Assembly: GCA_027943245.1 (NCBI GenBank)
Contig: JANDJZ010000036.1
Coordinates: 153,849 to 217,848, forward strand
Reading direction: 5' to 3'
Origin: Acanthamoeba sp. SK_2022b
Lineage: Eukaryota > Discosea > Longamoebia > Acanthamoebidae
Length of the DNA: 64,000 nt
Shown here: positions 33,501-45,853 of the stretch, piece by piece
Position numbering within the stretch: position 1 is the stretch's first letter
How the letters are laid out: every line of letters starts with the position of its first letter
Translations under genes and position numbers: made by a program
The notes under the pieces: model-generated
The model's database searches: none
Told to the model about the DNA's origin: nothing
Seen by the model: the letters and a program-made list of their open reading frames with translations, nothing else

Positions 33501-34677
33501 TGAGGAGGAGGAACCTCGCAAAAGTTGATGAACTGGGCCTTCTTGCCGAACTTGGACACCGTCAAAATGGAGGTCTTGTGGTGCGCCACGTATTCCATGT
33601 ACATATTCAGTTGTGGCACCTGCACGAACACGTGCAAATGCATAAGTGGAAGGAAGACTAGTCATGCCACAGACAGAGAGGATAGGGCCGAGCTCTACCA
33701 TCTCCAGGAAGACCGGAGCGACGCATTGAGTGGGTGACCAATTCCGCCCTATCACATCCTATTGCGCGGTGGACAAAAGTTGGAATGCGTGAGTGCAAAG
33801 CGCCAGGCAAACGGAACAAAACAACAACAATAAAATTTACACGAGAGAGAGAGAGAGAAGCGGAAGACACCTCAAGCCTGGCGAGCAGCTTGTAGTTGAT
33901 CTTGTGGAGCTCCTCGAGCTTGGAGAACATGCAGGGGATCTTCTTCATCGGTACCACGGTATCACTCTTCTTCTCGGCCAGCCGCTTCAAAGGCACCAAG
34001 TACTCCTACGCTCACCACACACACAACGCACCAACGGCCACCGACAAGAAGATGCCAGTTCAAATCAAGCCTTAAGGGCCTTAGATGACAGAGGGAACAA
34101 GAGAGCGAGAGAAGAAGCGAGAGCGGGGGCCAGCGGCACGTACGTCCATCACGAACTGAAGCACGGCGACGTACTTACGCTCGGTGGTGAGTATCTCGAG
34201 GGCGATCTTGTCGCGTCGCTCCATGAAGCGGTCCTTCAATTCGACGGGCGTGCGCGGCGACGCCGGGGGCGTGCTGTCCGTGCTGCTCGTGCCGCCGTTG
34301 GACGTGGGCGAGGGGACCAAGAGCGCGCCTGGCGACGTGGGCGTTGTGGGCGGTGTTGGCTGCTGCAGCTGGTCGTGGTCCTGCAGTTTCGATGTGTCGA
34401 GCTTGGCAAGGGAGGATCTGGCAACCTTCTTGGCCTCACCCCCCTCGTCCTCTTCCGAGATGTCGTCACTGGGTCCAGTATGAGGGAGTGTATGGTCCGA
34501 AACACGGCCGGTGGCGCGAGGGGAGGTGTCCTCTATCATGTCGGCCGGCGTCTCATCAGTTTGATTAAAATCAATGGAAGGCGAAGGCGTCAGGATCTTG
34601 ATGTCAGGGATGTGCACCGCCTCTTGCAATGCTGTTGTGGGGTCGTCACCCGAGAGGCAGGCTCCCCTCCCCTCCAT
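30587..34677 (-). CDS. RhoGEF with DH, PH and FYVE domains (FGD-like)
   Basis: The start [12 protein letters not shown] leads through a Ser/Pro/Thr-rich N-terminus to a DH domain ([20 protein letters not shown] near 34170; [49 protein letters not shown] near 33360, the conserved DH core). A PH domain follows ([18 protein letters not shown] near 32760; ending [13 protein letters not shown]). A FYVE zinc finger is assembled from two exons ([14 protein letters not shown], then [23 protein letters not shown] and VCTFCYNWL), with the WxxD and RRHHCR motifs that bind PI3P. The C-terminus is long and Lys/Glu/Ser-rich. DH-PH-FYVE is the FGD family order; these proteins activate Cdc42/Rac-type GTPases at membranes. 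The stop is TAG at 30587-30589. About fourteen exons are seen. Confidence 0.88.
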
Positions 34678-35151
34678 CTAAAGAGATTGCCTGTCACAAA
34701 AGGTTTCCAGCTATCCGCTCCTCTTCTTGGATTGAGATCTCTATACTCTTAGGCACGAAAAGGTTGTGCAATTAACTGGCCGAGAAAGGGAGAGAAGATG
34801 CAGCTGCAAGAAGTTGTTGGCCAGGTGGTTCGCGGTTTAGTACAGGCGGGGCAAGAACAAACGGGAGAAGCGTAACGTAATTTCGCAGCCCTATTTGGGG
34901 GGCGAATAATATTTCAATATCGCATTTCATGGTGGGAATTTTTTTTTTGTTTTTCCTGCCGCTAACGATCGAGGCCGCTTGTTGCCGGTACCAACAAGAG
35001 GGGAAGAAGGCGTCACCTGCCGTGCTTCAGACATGGTTCGGCTACGCACACCAACACTTATTCCGACTGCTCCCCTCATGTTTTGATTGTCCCATGTTTC
35101 AATGGGCGGGGGAAAAAAAATCTCATATCTTCGATTGTGGCGTTATCAAAG
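34678..35151. promoter_or_regulatory. Divergent promoter region, RhoGEF-FYVE and WD40 genes
   Basis: A gap of about 470 bases holding a T-rich run (34940-34950), an A run (35113-35121) and no confirmed coding exon. The WD40 gene's start codon should lie here or in a small upstream exon; ATGs at 34929, 35034 and 35094 are all out of frame with its first supported exon unless spliced. Confidence 0.4.
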
Positions 35152-38100
35152 CAGAGCCTGTACGCGGACGAGAACATTGATTTCGAAGAAGATGGACAGG
35201 CCGAAGAGGAGGGTCCCCGCCGCAAGACCTTGAAGCCGGCAGCCAAGGATGAAAACGAAGACGCTGGTGAAGAAGAGGACGAAGAGGAGGAGGACGAGGA
35301 CGAGGACGACGTAGAAGAGGAAGAGGAAGAAGACGAGGACGAGTATGACGCACTGGAAGACGAGGGCGGAGGCTCCAAGAAGGCCCGCAACAGTCGATCC
35401 AACAAGAAGGCCCCCGCCAAGTCCAAGTCCAAGCCCAAAGCGTACGTTGCGATCACCTCCGCGCGGTTGCCTTGCGCTGGCAGTCACGACACTGGGCATC
35501 TCACCGATGGCGGCGCATGCGGCGGAAGCAGTGCGAGCAAAGGACGAGGTGCGGCAGCGACCGCAACTGCACCAGACATTCCGCCAGAGCTGATGCGGCG
35601 CTCGTCGCGTCAGGTGACAAAGCCGCTCCGATACGCGGAGCAGGACAAAGGCACCCTTTCCTCCCTATGCGTTCTCTCTCTCTCTGTGTGTGTGTGTGCG
35701 TGTGCGTGTGCGTGTGCGTGCGTGCGTGCGTGTATATATCACTATTTCTTTTGTCACTGACACTGAAGCCGATGACCTGGAGTGTAGAGGACGACAAAAA
35801 GAAGAAGGAGGAAAAGGAGAAGCCGGCCGCAAAGGGCAGCACTCAGAGGGGCACCAAGCGAACGCGAGCGGCCGCTGCTTCCGCAACTGATGAGGTCTCG
35901 CCGGACCCGCCTCAGCGACGGGTACGTGGGCTCTTTGTGGAGAGCATGCACGTGTGTGCCCAAAGGGCCAAAACGCTGACGCTCTCCCCATTTCTTGTTA
36001 AATAATTCTCGCGTTCGTTCCCTTGGCAGACCAAAGCCAAGGCGGCGCCAGTAGTGAAGGAGGAGGAAGAGGAGGAGGACGAAGATCTGAACGTGACCTC
36101 ATCCGATCACGCTCCGTCTGTCGTATCGTCTCCTGTCCCAGCCGACGCCTCCGTGCTACCCAAGGGCGATTCGTCGACGGTGGCCACGGCCAAGAGTGAA
36201 GAAAGCAAAGATCCCCAGCCGGAGCCCGAGCCCCTGCCCCAACCTCACGCCCAGGCTCAGCCCGAGATCCAGCTCAGGAAGCCCGCCCTGGCGCTCCCTG
36301 CCACATCGCCCGCCCGTTCCGGTCCTGTGCGCCGGGGCCGAACCAACGCCAATCGCAAGGTATGCACTGCAATGCGTCTCGTTTCGCCGTCTTTCCTTTT
36401 GAGAGCCAGCCACTCAACGCCTTAATTTAATACGTGGCAGCCGAACAAGCGACGCCGCAAGTTGCCTATGCCTCCGTGGGATCCCGGTACGGGCGCTCAT
36501 TTGAGAAGAAACCTGGTTGTCAGCTGAACCCTTCCCTCCCTTTGTTTTTATTGTCACCTACAGCGGTCAACGCCAAGCTCGCGCAAACGTATCCGGATCA
36601 GTACTACAAAGAGAAGGGAGCCATCGAGTTCATCAACAAGAGGCATCCTCTCAAGCTTCACACTCAGCTCCAGCATCCTGGTACACTCCCCAATGCATCA
36701 ACACGCTCGCGTGGGCACCCGATCTGACGTCTCGTGTCACCAATACCGTCACCAACTCGCACATCGCAGGCAACATCTTCGACATGGTGTGGACCAGTGA
36801 TGGTCAGATCCTGGCGACGTGTTCGAGTCTCGGCTCGATACGTCTGTGGGACACCACCACGTGGAAGCTCATCCAAGAACTGCGCGACGCCGAGGAGGAA
36901 AAGATAGAAGAGTTCTACACCCTCCGCTTCACGCCCGACAACAAGAAACTGTTCGCCGCCGGCAAGCTCAAGCACAGGGATCGCTGGTCGAGCGAAGACG
37001 ACGACAATCAAGTCGCGCCCGGTCCCATTAAGGTTCGCTTGCCCATGCCCATGCCCACGCCCACACGTGGTCCCGGGTCAATGGTGGGGAGCTTACCGAC
37101 GAATGTTGCTCCTCTCTCTCCCCCCACCTGCGCTGCGATCGCAGCTGTTCGATGTGATAACCGGCAAGGTGCTTGCGAGACTCGAGGGCCACACAGAAGA
37201 GATTCTTTGCATTAAAGCGGTACAGCACCTGACCCCTGTTCGATTCGCTCTTCTCCCGGGCTAGGCTCACCCACTCCGACCAGATCACATTCAAGGAGCA
37301 GAATTATCTGCTGTCCGCCTCCCAGGATGGCTACATCATCAAATGGCACCTGGACGACACATGGACGTACGTAATCCCAGTTTCTGATTCTTCACTGGAT
37401 TCTCCTTTCTTGTTTGTAATTGCTCCCCTCCCCAATCCACCTTTTAACGTTTACCCGTTCGTGTCGACAGAGTGCTGGAGGGTACCACGCGCATTGACGA
37501 GGAGACGACCAACATGGCTCTCAGCCTGTCGTTCCTCCCCAATTGCGGCAATAAATACTTCATGAGCGCCGCCGATGGAGCCGTCAAGATCTACGATTTT
37601 GAAAAAGAAGTGGTACTGCCTCCATGCGGCCGATCACTTAATTTTTTTTTTTAAAAAATCTAATCAATTTTTGTGACTATGCAGCTGCTGCAACAGTTCG
37701 AGGAGATCTACACGGGCTACTGCGACTGCATCAAGGTGAAGTCCTTGTGACTTTTTTGTTTTGTTTGTTTTGTTTTGTCTGTTCATTCCCTGTCAGCTGA
37801 CATGTGTGACATCCGTCCGATAGTTCATCAACGCCAAAGAGTACCACCGGACCGAGTTCGAGCACTACCTCGTCACGCGCGGCGTGGAGATGCTCTCCAA
37901 CTCTGATCCCAACCAACGTACCAGACCCTGCTCTACTGTTCTGTTCGTTCTCCGCCCACCGCAGCTGACTTGTACGGACTGTATGTAGTGCTGAGGAACA
38001 ACACGTGCCACCTGTGGAAGCTCACCGTGCCGGCGACGCCACTCAAGTCGGCCGAAAACGCCTTCCGTCTCGAGAGGGTCCGCACATTCTCCAATCCCGG

Positions 38101-39340
38101 CTACTTTGCCAACTCGTGGCCGGCCCACATCACGTCCAACGGTCGCTATCTGGTAAGGCTTGCCCTCTCTCTCTCCCCCCCCAATCCCCTTGCTCATTCA
38201 TGTAATGTTTCTGCTCACGTTTGGTGGTGGTAGGCCGCACCCACTTCACAAGGCGAAGTATTCATTTGGAATCTGCGGACAGGCGATCTGGTTTCCGTGT
38301 TGACCGACCACGAAGGTGCGCGTTGGCTGCTCCCCCTTGTCGCGGCTCCCCAGGACACTCCTGCAGAGTCCACAACATACGATAGATCACCTCACAACTC
38401 AAACTGCGCAGATCGAGAGACCCGCGATATCTTGTTCCACGCGACTCGCCCCCTCATGCTCACCAGTTGCGATGGTAGGAGCCCCCTCCCTCCCTCTCCC
38501 TCCCTCCCTCATCCTTCTCGCAGCATTGTGGCCGAGCGCTCTGTTCACCGGTGGCGTATTCCAGATTCGACGATCAAGGTATACGTGCAAGACGACAGCG
38601 ATGAGAGGGCTATCATCGAGACCGTGGACCTGGACGGGGAGATTGACGTCGAAGGTGAGCTCGCTGATGGTGAGGGCGAGCTGCTGTCGCTCGTCACCGG
38701 CGTGCCCGAGGATGACATGTCGGGCGACGAGGGGGGCGATGAAGTCGAGCAACAGCAGCAGCAGCGGAGCAACGGCCGCAGCACCAACCGAAGGACCGGC
38801 GGCGCCCGGGGCGGCAAGCGCGGGTCGCCCGTCATCGTGAAGAAGCGGATGCGGATAGAGGAGGAGCTGGAGGCCGAGTTCGGCGATGAGGCGTGGACGG
38901 GTCCGGCCGGAGAGGAGGAAGAGGTGGAGGTGGAGGAGGCCGACAAGGAATGGCTCAAGATCGAGAAGGAATGGCAGAAGATCGAGGACCACTACCAGAA
39001 GATAGAGCGCGAGTGGTCGGAAATCAAGAGGGAGCGAAAGCGCATGGAGAGGGACCGGATGCTCCTCCGAAAGCTCAAGGAGGAAGCCGGCGTACCGCTC
39101 ACTGCGGCCGACATCGTTCCTGCAGGCGCATCCGCTGCCCGGCCCGCCGCAGCCGACCAGCCGTTGGCCAACGGTGGAGCTAACACGACAACGGTTGCGG
39201 AGAGCGCGAAGGCGAGCGCGGGAGAGGGCACCCAGGCGGACCAGCAGCCGGCGAAGAGCGCACAAGCAACACCCGCCAATATGGACGTCACAGTCGTGGC
39301 CGAAGAGGGCGCAGCGGCGCCCATGGAGACAGAGCAATAA
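35152..39340 (+). CDS. WD40-repeat protein with acidic, nuclear-type N-terminus
   Basis: The first exons are disordered: a long Glu/Asp run (near 35265-35350), Lys-rich SKSKPKA, RRSSRQVTKPLRY, Pro-rich repeats and basic RRGRTNANRK and KPNKRRRKLP patches that look like nuclear localisation signals. WD40 repeats follow: MVWTSDGQILATCSSLGSIR, FTPDNKKLFAAGKLKHRDRW, DVITGKVLARLEGHTEEILC, YLLSASQDGYIIKWHLDD, YFMSAADGAVKIYDFEKE, PTSQGEVFIWNLRTG and a last blade split by an intron at TSCD/STIKVYVQD. The C-terminus has acidic sequence, a coiled coil (near 38940-39085: repeated EWxKIE/EWSEIK units) and an Ala-rich tail ending APMETEQ. The blade wording resembles uncharacterised WD40 proteins of fungi and protists rather than RBBP5 or HIRA. 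The first Met is unresolved. A chromatin role is inference only. Confidence 0.75.
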
Positions 39341-39629
39341 CGCTCAGGCAGAGAAGACCATCCCCCCGCCTCAACAAGTTCATCTTCTCCTCAGTTCTCC
39401 CGTTTTCCCGTTATCTTTGGCTCTGTAGTGGGTACTCTCGGTCTCTATTATCACTTACCACTTGCTCTCTTGGCCCGCCCAAACCGCCAATGGGAGTTTT
39501 TAAACGTACTTGTAATACGCGTTTCTTGTGGATTTTCTCTGCCTGATTACTTTTCTTTTTCTTAGGGTTAAAAAAAAAAAAAAACGGAGCGTAGGGACAG
39601 GCGCGCTACATGATTCGATTGGTGCCGGG
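39341..39629. other. Intergenic with poly-A run, WD40 3' flank and RhoGEF-GAP promoter
   Basis: A 289-base gap; an A run of about 14 lies at 39570-39583, shortly before the next gene's ATG. No coding sequence is seen. Confidence 0.4.
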
Positions 39630-42600
39630 ATGAGTTTGATCCAACGATTCTCGCGATCGGGTCTATCGCCACGAGGTCTCTATTCGCAGCAGCGTGGCCA
39701 GCAATCGACGTACGTGCAGCAACCACAGCAGCTGCACCCTCCTGGACCTCGTCCTCCTGGGCCAGGTTCGTTTTTTTTTTCGTTGGCCCGCCTTTGGTGG
39801 CACGAGAGACTTGCTCATATGAACTTCGGTGGCCAGGCGACGAAGCTCAACGTCTGCTGGGCGAGTTGTTGAGCGATGAAGCCGTCTATGGCGAGCGTCT
39901 TCACACCCTATGCCACGTGCGCACCTCACCTTCGGCGTTTGTTTTCGAGATGTCTTCCTGACGTCTCTGTTCGCATAACGATAGTGTTTCTATCGCCCTT
40001 ACATGGCCAACCCCAAGCTCGTGGAGAATCCAGGCCGAGCCGAGGGGGAGGTCATGTTCCATCGTGTAGAAGAGGTGTTCTCTCTTCTGGCATGGCGTGT
40101 GGATGGTCTCATGGATAGTGGGTCTTTTGCTAAACCGGTTTCCAATGAATGCGCAGCTCATGGCGTTCCACGCATCACTGTCAGGCTCGCTACACGCTGC
40201 TCAGTCCACTTGGCAACAGGCGTCCATCTCTTCCGTATTCCTCCAAATGGTGCGCATCCTCTTGCTTGCCTCATGTGCATGTGTCAGCCGCCTGATGTGA
40301 CCACCTCGTCACTTCATCGCGCCAGGTGCCCCAAATGGACGTGTTTACGGACGTGATTCAGCAACACAGCGCGTCGCTACATGCCATTAAAAAAGCCAAG
40401 AAGGTCAAGCCCTTTGCGCTCTTCCTTAAGGTGCGTGTTCTACCAACCGCGTGGCCTTCTTGGAATCGCGATTTAAGAGAGAGTCCATCTCGTGCTTGCT
40501 ATCGTGTGGATTAATTAATTCATATCTAAAGGAGACAGAGGCGAAGCACGGCGATGTAACTGAGCTCATCAAGCTGTCACATCAGCGCATCCCCAAATAC
40601 TCTCAGTTCCTCTCCGTACGTGACTTGCATACTCTGATCGCTTGCACTTTGATTCAGCGCGCATGCCATATGGGGACAAGGACCTCACGGCGTGATTGCT
40701 TGTCAGACTCTCTCGGCATTGGATAAACCCAGCGAGCGGGACCTGGAGGAGGCCGTAGTTCAGCTCAATCGCCTCCAGTACACCGTGGAGACCAGCAAGC
40801 GATTTTCACGCGACCAAGGCAAGATCCTGGAACTTGAAGACAAGTTGGAAATTCCCGACTCGTTCGTACACGTGGCCCTCCTGTCCTCAGGCTGTGCCTT
40901 GTTGGGTGGGTACTTACACGTCCTCATGGTCGGTGCACACTGTCGACAGAACCAGGGGCTCGATAGGCTTTCGCTGGCTGAGACAGGCCGCACACTCATT
41001 CGAGAGGGGGTGCTGGCCACAACGGTCACCGCGCAAAGAGGGCTCACAGCCGGGTGGGCTGGTTTGAATCAACACCTGCTCTTTCTTTTCAACGACCTCC
41101 TCCTCTGCGCCTTCAAAACCACCACGCGCACCTTCAAGGTTCGGTTATAAGTCGCTCCGCCTTTCACTACTTGTGTGCACTCTCGCTAACGGGAGGAGGC
41201 TCCAGGAGTTGTTGAAGGTGCAGCACATAATCCAACTTCATACGATTTATAAGATTGCCGCCATCCCAGATGCACAGGGTAACCCCCTCTCCCTTTATAG
41301 TACGGGTACCCTGGGATTGGTCTCTCATCTGTTGCTGGCGCCATGCCATCAGAGGGAAAATGCGGATTTCAGATCAGTTCCACCACAGGCGAGTTGACCC
41401 TGTACGCCGTCAGCCCAGCGGAGCGCAAGGGCTGGATGGACAACCTCAACTACTACGTGCACCAGTGCAAGAAGTACAAAAGTATGCACCATGCTTACTT
41501 CCTTGAGCCCGGATAGCGGCTACCAACGGTTTCCTTGCAGCTTATGGCCTGGCAATTGAAGAACTGATGGAGCGCGAACGAAGCGAGTGTAGGCCGGTCC
41601 CCGTTATACTGGAACAGTTCCTGCACGCCTTGCGAGCAGACCCCGCAGTACTCTACTATCCTACTGCATTCACCCTCCAGGACTCTCACCCTTTCCATTT
41701 TACTCTTGGCCGCCTCCCCTCCACAGATCGTACGCACCGAGGGACTCTTTCGGCTGGGCGGCAGTGCCCTGGCGATCAAGCAACTAGTGCACAAGATCGA
41801 CATCGGTGAACCTACCCCCTACCCCCTACCCCCGTGCACTCGCGTATTAGCTCACAAATCGGTGCGCGCACATGCCCACACTCATGCCAGGCGAGGCTGT
41901 GGATTTCAAAAGCATCGAAACCCACACGCTGGCCGGTCTGATGAAGCTGTGGCTCCGGTACGGGGAATCATTACCACGTCGCTTCTGTGCTGCGGTCGCG
42001 CTGTGGGTACCGATCGTTTGGTCCGCGTCGTGGCATGCCTGGTGATCTAGGTCGCTGCCCGAGCCTCTCCTCACGCACGAACTCTACCCGTCATTCATCA
42101 AAGCTGCCGGTGCGTCTCGTAGCTTCCACCCAGTCGTCCATGCTAGCTCGTTCACAGGGGATATTCAGATGGCAGGGACGAGGATGCCATCAGTGCGGCA
42201 CTGGCAGATGCGGTGGCGCAGCTACCCATCCACAACAAGTACACCCTACGGCATCTCATCGCCTTCCTCAAGGAGGTCACCTCCCATTCCGATGTCAACA
42301 AGATGGTACAGCAGCGTCCCATTTCTGTGTCTTATTTCTATTTCTCTCTTGCTTACTGCAAGCTCACGCCCGCAATCGCTCCGCCGTTGCCTCCTTCCAG
42401 GTGAGCAGTAACATGGCCATCGTCTTTGGTGCGCTGCCCTGCACTTACGGATGCAGCGCCGTGCTGCAACACGCTTGCTGCGTTTGGTTCTTCTAACACG
42501 GTAACGTTCACTGTCTGGAAGGTCCTAATCTGCTGAAGAAACGTGACGCGTCGGCCTACGACTGCTCGGATGTGCATCTGCAGCAGGCGGTGGTCAAGGC

Positions 42601-43429
42601 CCTGATCGACAACTACGATCAGATATTTACAGGCCTCGAGGAGGAGGAAGCGCAGTTCATGGCGCAGATGCGAATTGTGAACGAGGAGAGGCAGCGACTC
42701 GCCGACGAGGAGCGCCGTGAGAGCATGACTCTACGCCCCAGCCTCAGCTTGCGCATCCCTCGCGAATCGCGCACCGATGATGACTATGGCCGCCACCGCT
42801 CCGGCTACCGGGACGAGTGGAACGTCGCCGAAGAGCGCTACCGCAGCGATAGAGACAGGAGCATGTCCGACTACTTCGAGCAGCACAAACGATACGGCGA
42901 CCGACCAACGCCTGCTACGGACCACCCCGCGCCACAGATCAGCCAACCTCAGCAGCAGCAGAAGCAGCGTTACGTCGAAGGTCCACGGCCGCAGCAGCCT
43001 ATACAAGACCTGCACCAGGCGCGCAGGCAATACGGTCGGTCGCGCGATGTCGACGTGGCCGCGGAGGAGGTAATTAAGCCCAGTGCTGCTCATCAGGGCG
43101 AGTACAGCGACGGAGGCAATTCAGTCAGAGGACACTACCACTGTTACGACGAAGAAGGCGTGCGCGAGGAGGAGGAAAAGGTGAGGGAGAAGGAGAAGCG
43201 GAAGAAGAAGATCCGGCTCAAGAACAGGCTGGCCGAGGTGGACGAGGCCGCACGAAAGGACAAGGAGGAGCGCCGACGGCGGGACGACAAGAAGCCACCG
43301 CACGGAGACGACTCGGAAGAGTGGGAGCAACAGGCAGCAACCCCCGATCAGCCGCCCAAAAAGGAGAAGAAGAAGCGATCTGCAACTAAGAAGAAGGGCG
43401 CTGCCGGCAGCGGGCAAGCATTTGCTTGA
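39630..43429 (+). CDS. RhoGEF-PH-RhoGAP protein
   Basis: The ATG at 39630 gives MSLIQRFSRSGLSPRGLYSQ and a Gln/Pro-rich start. A DH domain follows over several exons (LLSDEAVYGERLHTL; MANPKLVENPGRAEGEVMFH; ASLHAIKKAKKVKPFALFLK; ELIKLSHQRIPKYSQFLS, the conserved QRxPKY core). A PH domain is next (LNQHLLFLFNDLLLCAFKTT to ERKGWMDNLNYYVHQ). A RhoGAP domain closes the folded part: arginine finger in EGLFRLGGSA (41740), AGLMKLWLR, SLPEPLLTHELYPSF, and SSNMAIVFG/PNLLKK split by an intron near 42430-42523. The last large exon is a charged tail with Gln repeats and Lys/Glu coiled coil. One chain thus carries both an activator and an inactivator for Rho-family GTPases, as in several Dictyostelium Gac proteins. 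Catalytic residues look intact. Confidence 0.88.
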
Positions 43430-43476
43430 AGGAAAACATCAAATGAAAAAGAAAATAAACCGGAACTACCACCAAG

Positions 43477-44297
43477 ATGATGGGGGAGAGAACACGGGGC
43501 GGGCGGGGCGAGCTGTTGCTGAGGGCGCAGCTGGCGGCAGACTGCTACTTGGTGGGCGATCGAGTGGAGTGCGCTATCTCGCTCACCCACCTGCCCCCGA
43601 TAACACTGCCAGTGACCCTGCAACCACAGCAGCAGAAAACGGCCCAACGGCCGCTGACCCTCTCGTGGGCGTCTGCCGAACTGCACGGCCAACTCACATT
43701 CGACTCCACCTCCCTCGCGTACAACTGAACCCTTCTTTATTTTGTGCTCCTCCTTTACTTGATTCGGTACTCACATTGTTCGGTGGGCCAAGTCTGCCAC
43801 AGGTGAGCAAGCGAACGGGACTCAAGACATCCGTGCAGCTGTCGCCCGCCAGGCCTACCTCCCTCCAGCGAACAGTGACCGACTCAGGTACTTGACAATA
43901 TGGGACATAGTTGGAGCCACAAAAGCCAGCCGTCATGCTGATTGCTGTGAGGGTGCATGGGCACAACAGGCGGCAACACACGGTTGCTGTTCACGAGCGG
44001 ACCACACATCTTCGCGTGCGATGTCAGTTTGGCGCCCAATCAGTCCCGCACCTGTGCGCACGTCGCTTGAGCCGTCACTGCTTACATTACTGCGACCAGT
44101 AGTGGCGACTCATAGCTTTCGGGGGATCGGGGGGGGGGAGACCACAGTCGTGTGCAGGGCACATCTGCCGACCGACATTCCGTCGTCGTTTTCGGGCAAG
44201 TACGTCAAGGTGGCCTACTGGCTCACCCTGTGCGGACAGCAGCCCCTCCACGAGACCGTGTCCCTGCGCATCCCCATCCGTGTTGTCAACCCCCTCG

Positions 44298-44368
<71 letters not shown>

Positions 44369-45721
44369 CTGTTGGCTGTCTCCCCCCAAGGAAGCTCGCT
44401 GCCCCTCATCACCACCGAATGTGGCGCCCCGCGTCAGTGTTCAAGCGCATTGGACTCTTGGAGTGGCGCGAGGATCGAGAGAGTGTGGAGGTCGAGTCGC
44501 AGGAGGCGGAACCCTTCGACTTCTCCCGCGCCTTCCAGTTTGTACACACCCACGCTGACGGTACCATTCATAGGCCTTTTCCTCCCCACCAATCCTCTTT
44601 CCTTCGATCTGAGCTGCGGGTGGTGCTATCACGGGATCTCGGTGCAGAGCGAGGCATCGAAGTCGAGCCACGACGAGAAACGGAGCAAAGGCACCGCGAC
44701 CCTTCCGCGCAGTTATGTCGCTCTCTGAGAGGAAATGTTAATTTCTGCCACCATGGTGGTGTTGATGGCGAGCAGAGAACAGAACGTGTTCTACGAGAAG
44801 TCTCCCGGAGTGCAGCGAAGGACGAAGATGACCGAGGAACGCGCGAGCGAGCTCCAGAAGCGTAAGGCCAGTCAGCAAATGCTTAAGTTCGGCCTTCATG
44901 CCGTCACCACTCACGTCGCCCATTCCATAGTGCCCGGTAGAGCTCTCTCCCACTCCCAACTCCTTCCCTCCTCCCAATGGGAGACGTGCGCTGTCGGGTT
45001 GGCTCATTGCCTGCGCCATTATCAGAAACTTTCACCATCGCCAAGGGGGAGCAGCTGGTCGGGAAGGTCAATCTTGCCAAGCGCACCTTCCAGCTCGGCG
45101 AGGCCATCAAGCTCGCCATAGACTTCGAATCCGCGCGCATTCCGTGTTACCAGGTACCTCACCTGTCCCTCCTCTTGTCCTCCGTCTCGAGAGCTCACTC
45201 CCTCGGCAGTACACGATAAGCCTGCAGTCGGTAGAGCAGATCGAGGAGGGCGCGCTCAAGAAGTCGGCTGGTGGCGAACTGGGGCAGCCCGTGCGCCGCA
45301 CCCACGCGCAGCACAGCGAATGCCCTATGGGCGCCGCCGCCACCGCCCAGTGTGTGCTCTCCATCCCGACACACGAAGCGACCGAGTTCCAGACCGACAT
45401 CATCTCGCACTCGTGGTTCCTGCACTTTGATTTTGCTACCGGTATGGGAAAATACTGGCGGGAAACGTTTACTGGGCCGCGGCTTCCGATCTCACCGCGC
45501 AACCATCAGGGTTCGAGACGAAGAGCAGCAAGCCAGGGCAGGGCGAGGGCACACAGGGTCCTGCCCGAAGGACGCATGACCTGCGCTTCTTCGGGACGGC
45601 GGGGGAGCTGCAGGTGGACACCCTCAGATGGGACGTGCCGATACACGTCGTCGCCGTGGGCCCCGTGGCTCGGGCCGGTCTGCACCCGCCCATCCACCGA
45701 CTAAAGTTTGCCGCTTCTTGA
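43477..45721 (+). CDS. RGP1: RGP1-like arrestin-fold protein (Ric1-Rgp1 Rab6 GEF subunit)
   Basis: The start MMGERTRGGRGELLLRAQLA runs into an arrestin-like first sandwich (DRVECAISLTHLPPITLPVT). The family's inner strands follow: FSGKYVKVAYWLTL, then ETVSLRIPIRVVNPLG. The second sandwich is in the last exons: FTIAKGEQLVGKVNLAKRTF, ARIPCYQ, EFQTDIISHSWFLHFDFATG and the closing strand TLRWDVPIHVVAVGP. Rgp1 pairs with Ric1 to activate Ypt6/Rab6 in retrograde traffic to the Golgi. Exons between 44390 and 44900 are hard to place: several frames stay open, one reading LLEWREDRESVEVESQEAEP. One intron begins directly with a (CA)n tract. The stop is TGA at 45719-45721. Confidence 0.7.
44300..44365. 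repeat. (CA)33 dinucleotide microsatellite at an intron donor
   Basis: An uninterrupted CA tract of about 66 bases. It starts at the splice donor following the VVNPLG exon, so the intron opens GTACACAC. Confidence 0.9.
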
Positions 45722-45853
45722 TTTCTTTCTCTCTCTCTCTCTCTCTTGATTCTCCACTCGCGATCTGTATGCGGTGAGCTCACCGACTCACATTTTGCGC
45801 GTACATCGCACGCATGCGAACGCCACCACACAAAAGCGAGGGAGAAGCCTCGC

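Noticed and set aside
33793..34752. 319-codon plus-strand frame opposite the RhoGEF-FYVE gene
   Set aside because: It is the complement of GC-rich coding exons that give a clear DH domain on the minus strand; its own product has no domain.
38399..39337. 312-codon minus-strand frame opposite the WD40 gene
   Set aside because: It is antisense to the acidic and coiled-coil C-terminus; Leu-rich composition arises from complementing Glu/Lys codons.
44215..44415. Open frames made of Cys-Val or Thr-His repeats over GT/CA tracts (also near 55100, 56762, 59636, 60180, 61705 and 63596)
   Set aside because: Dinucleotide repeats keep frames open without coding; all lie in introns of recognised genes.
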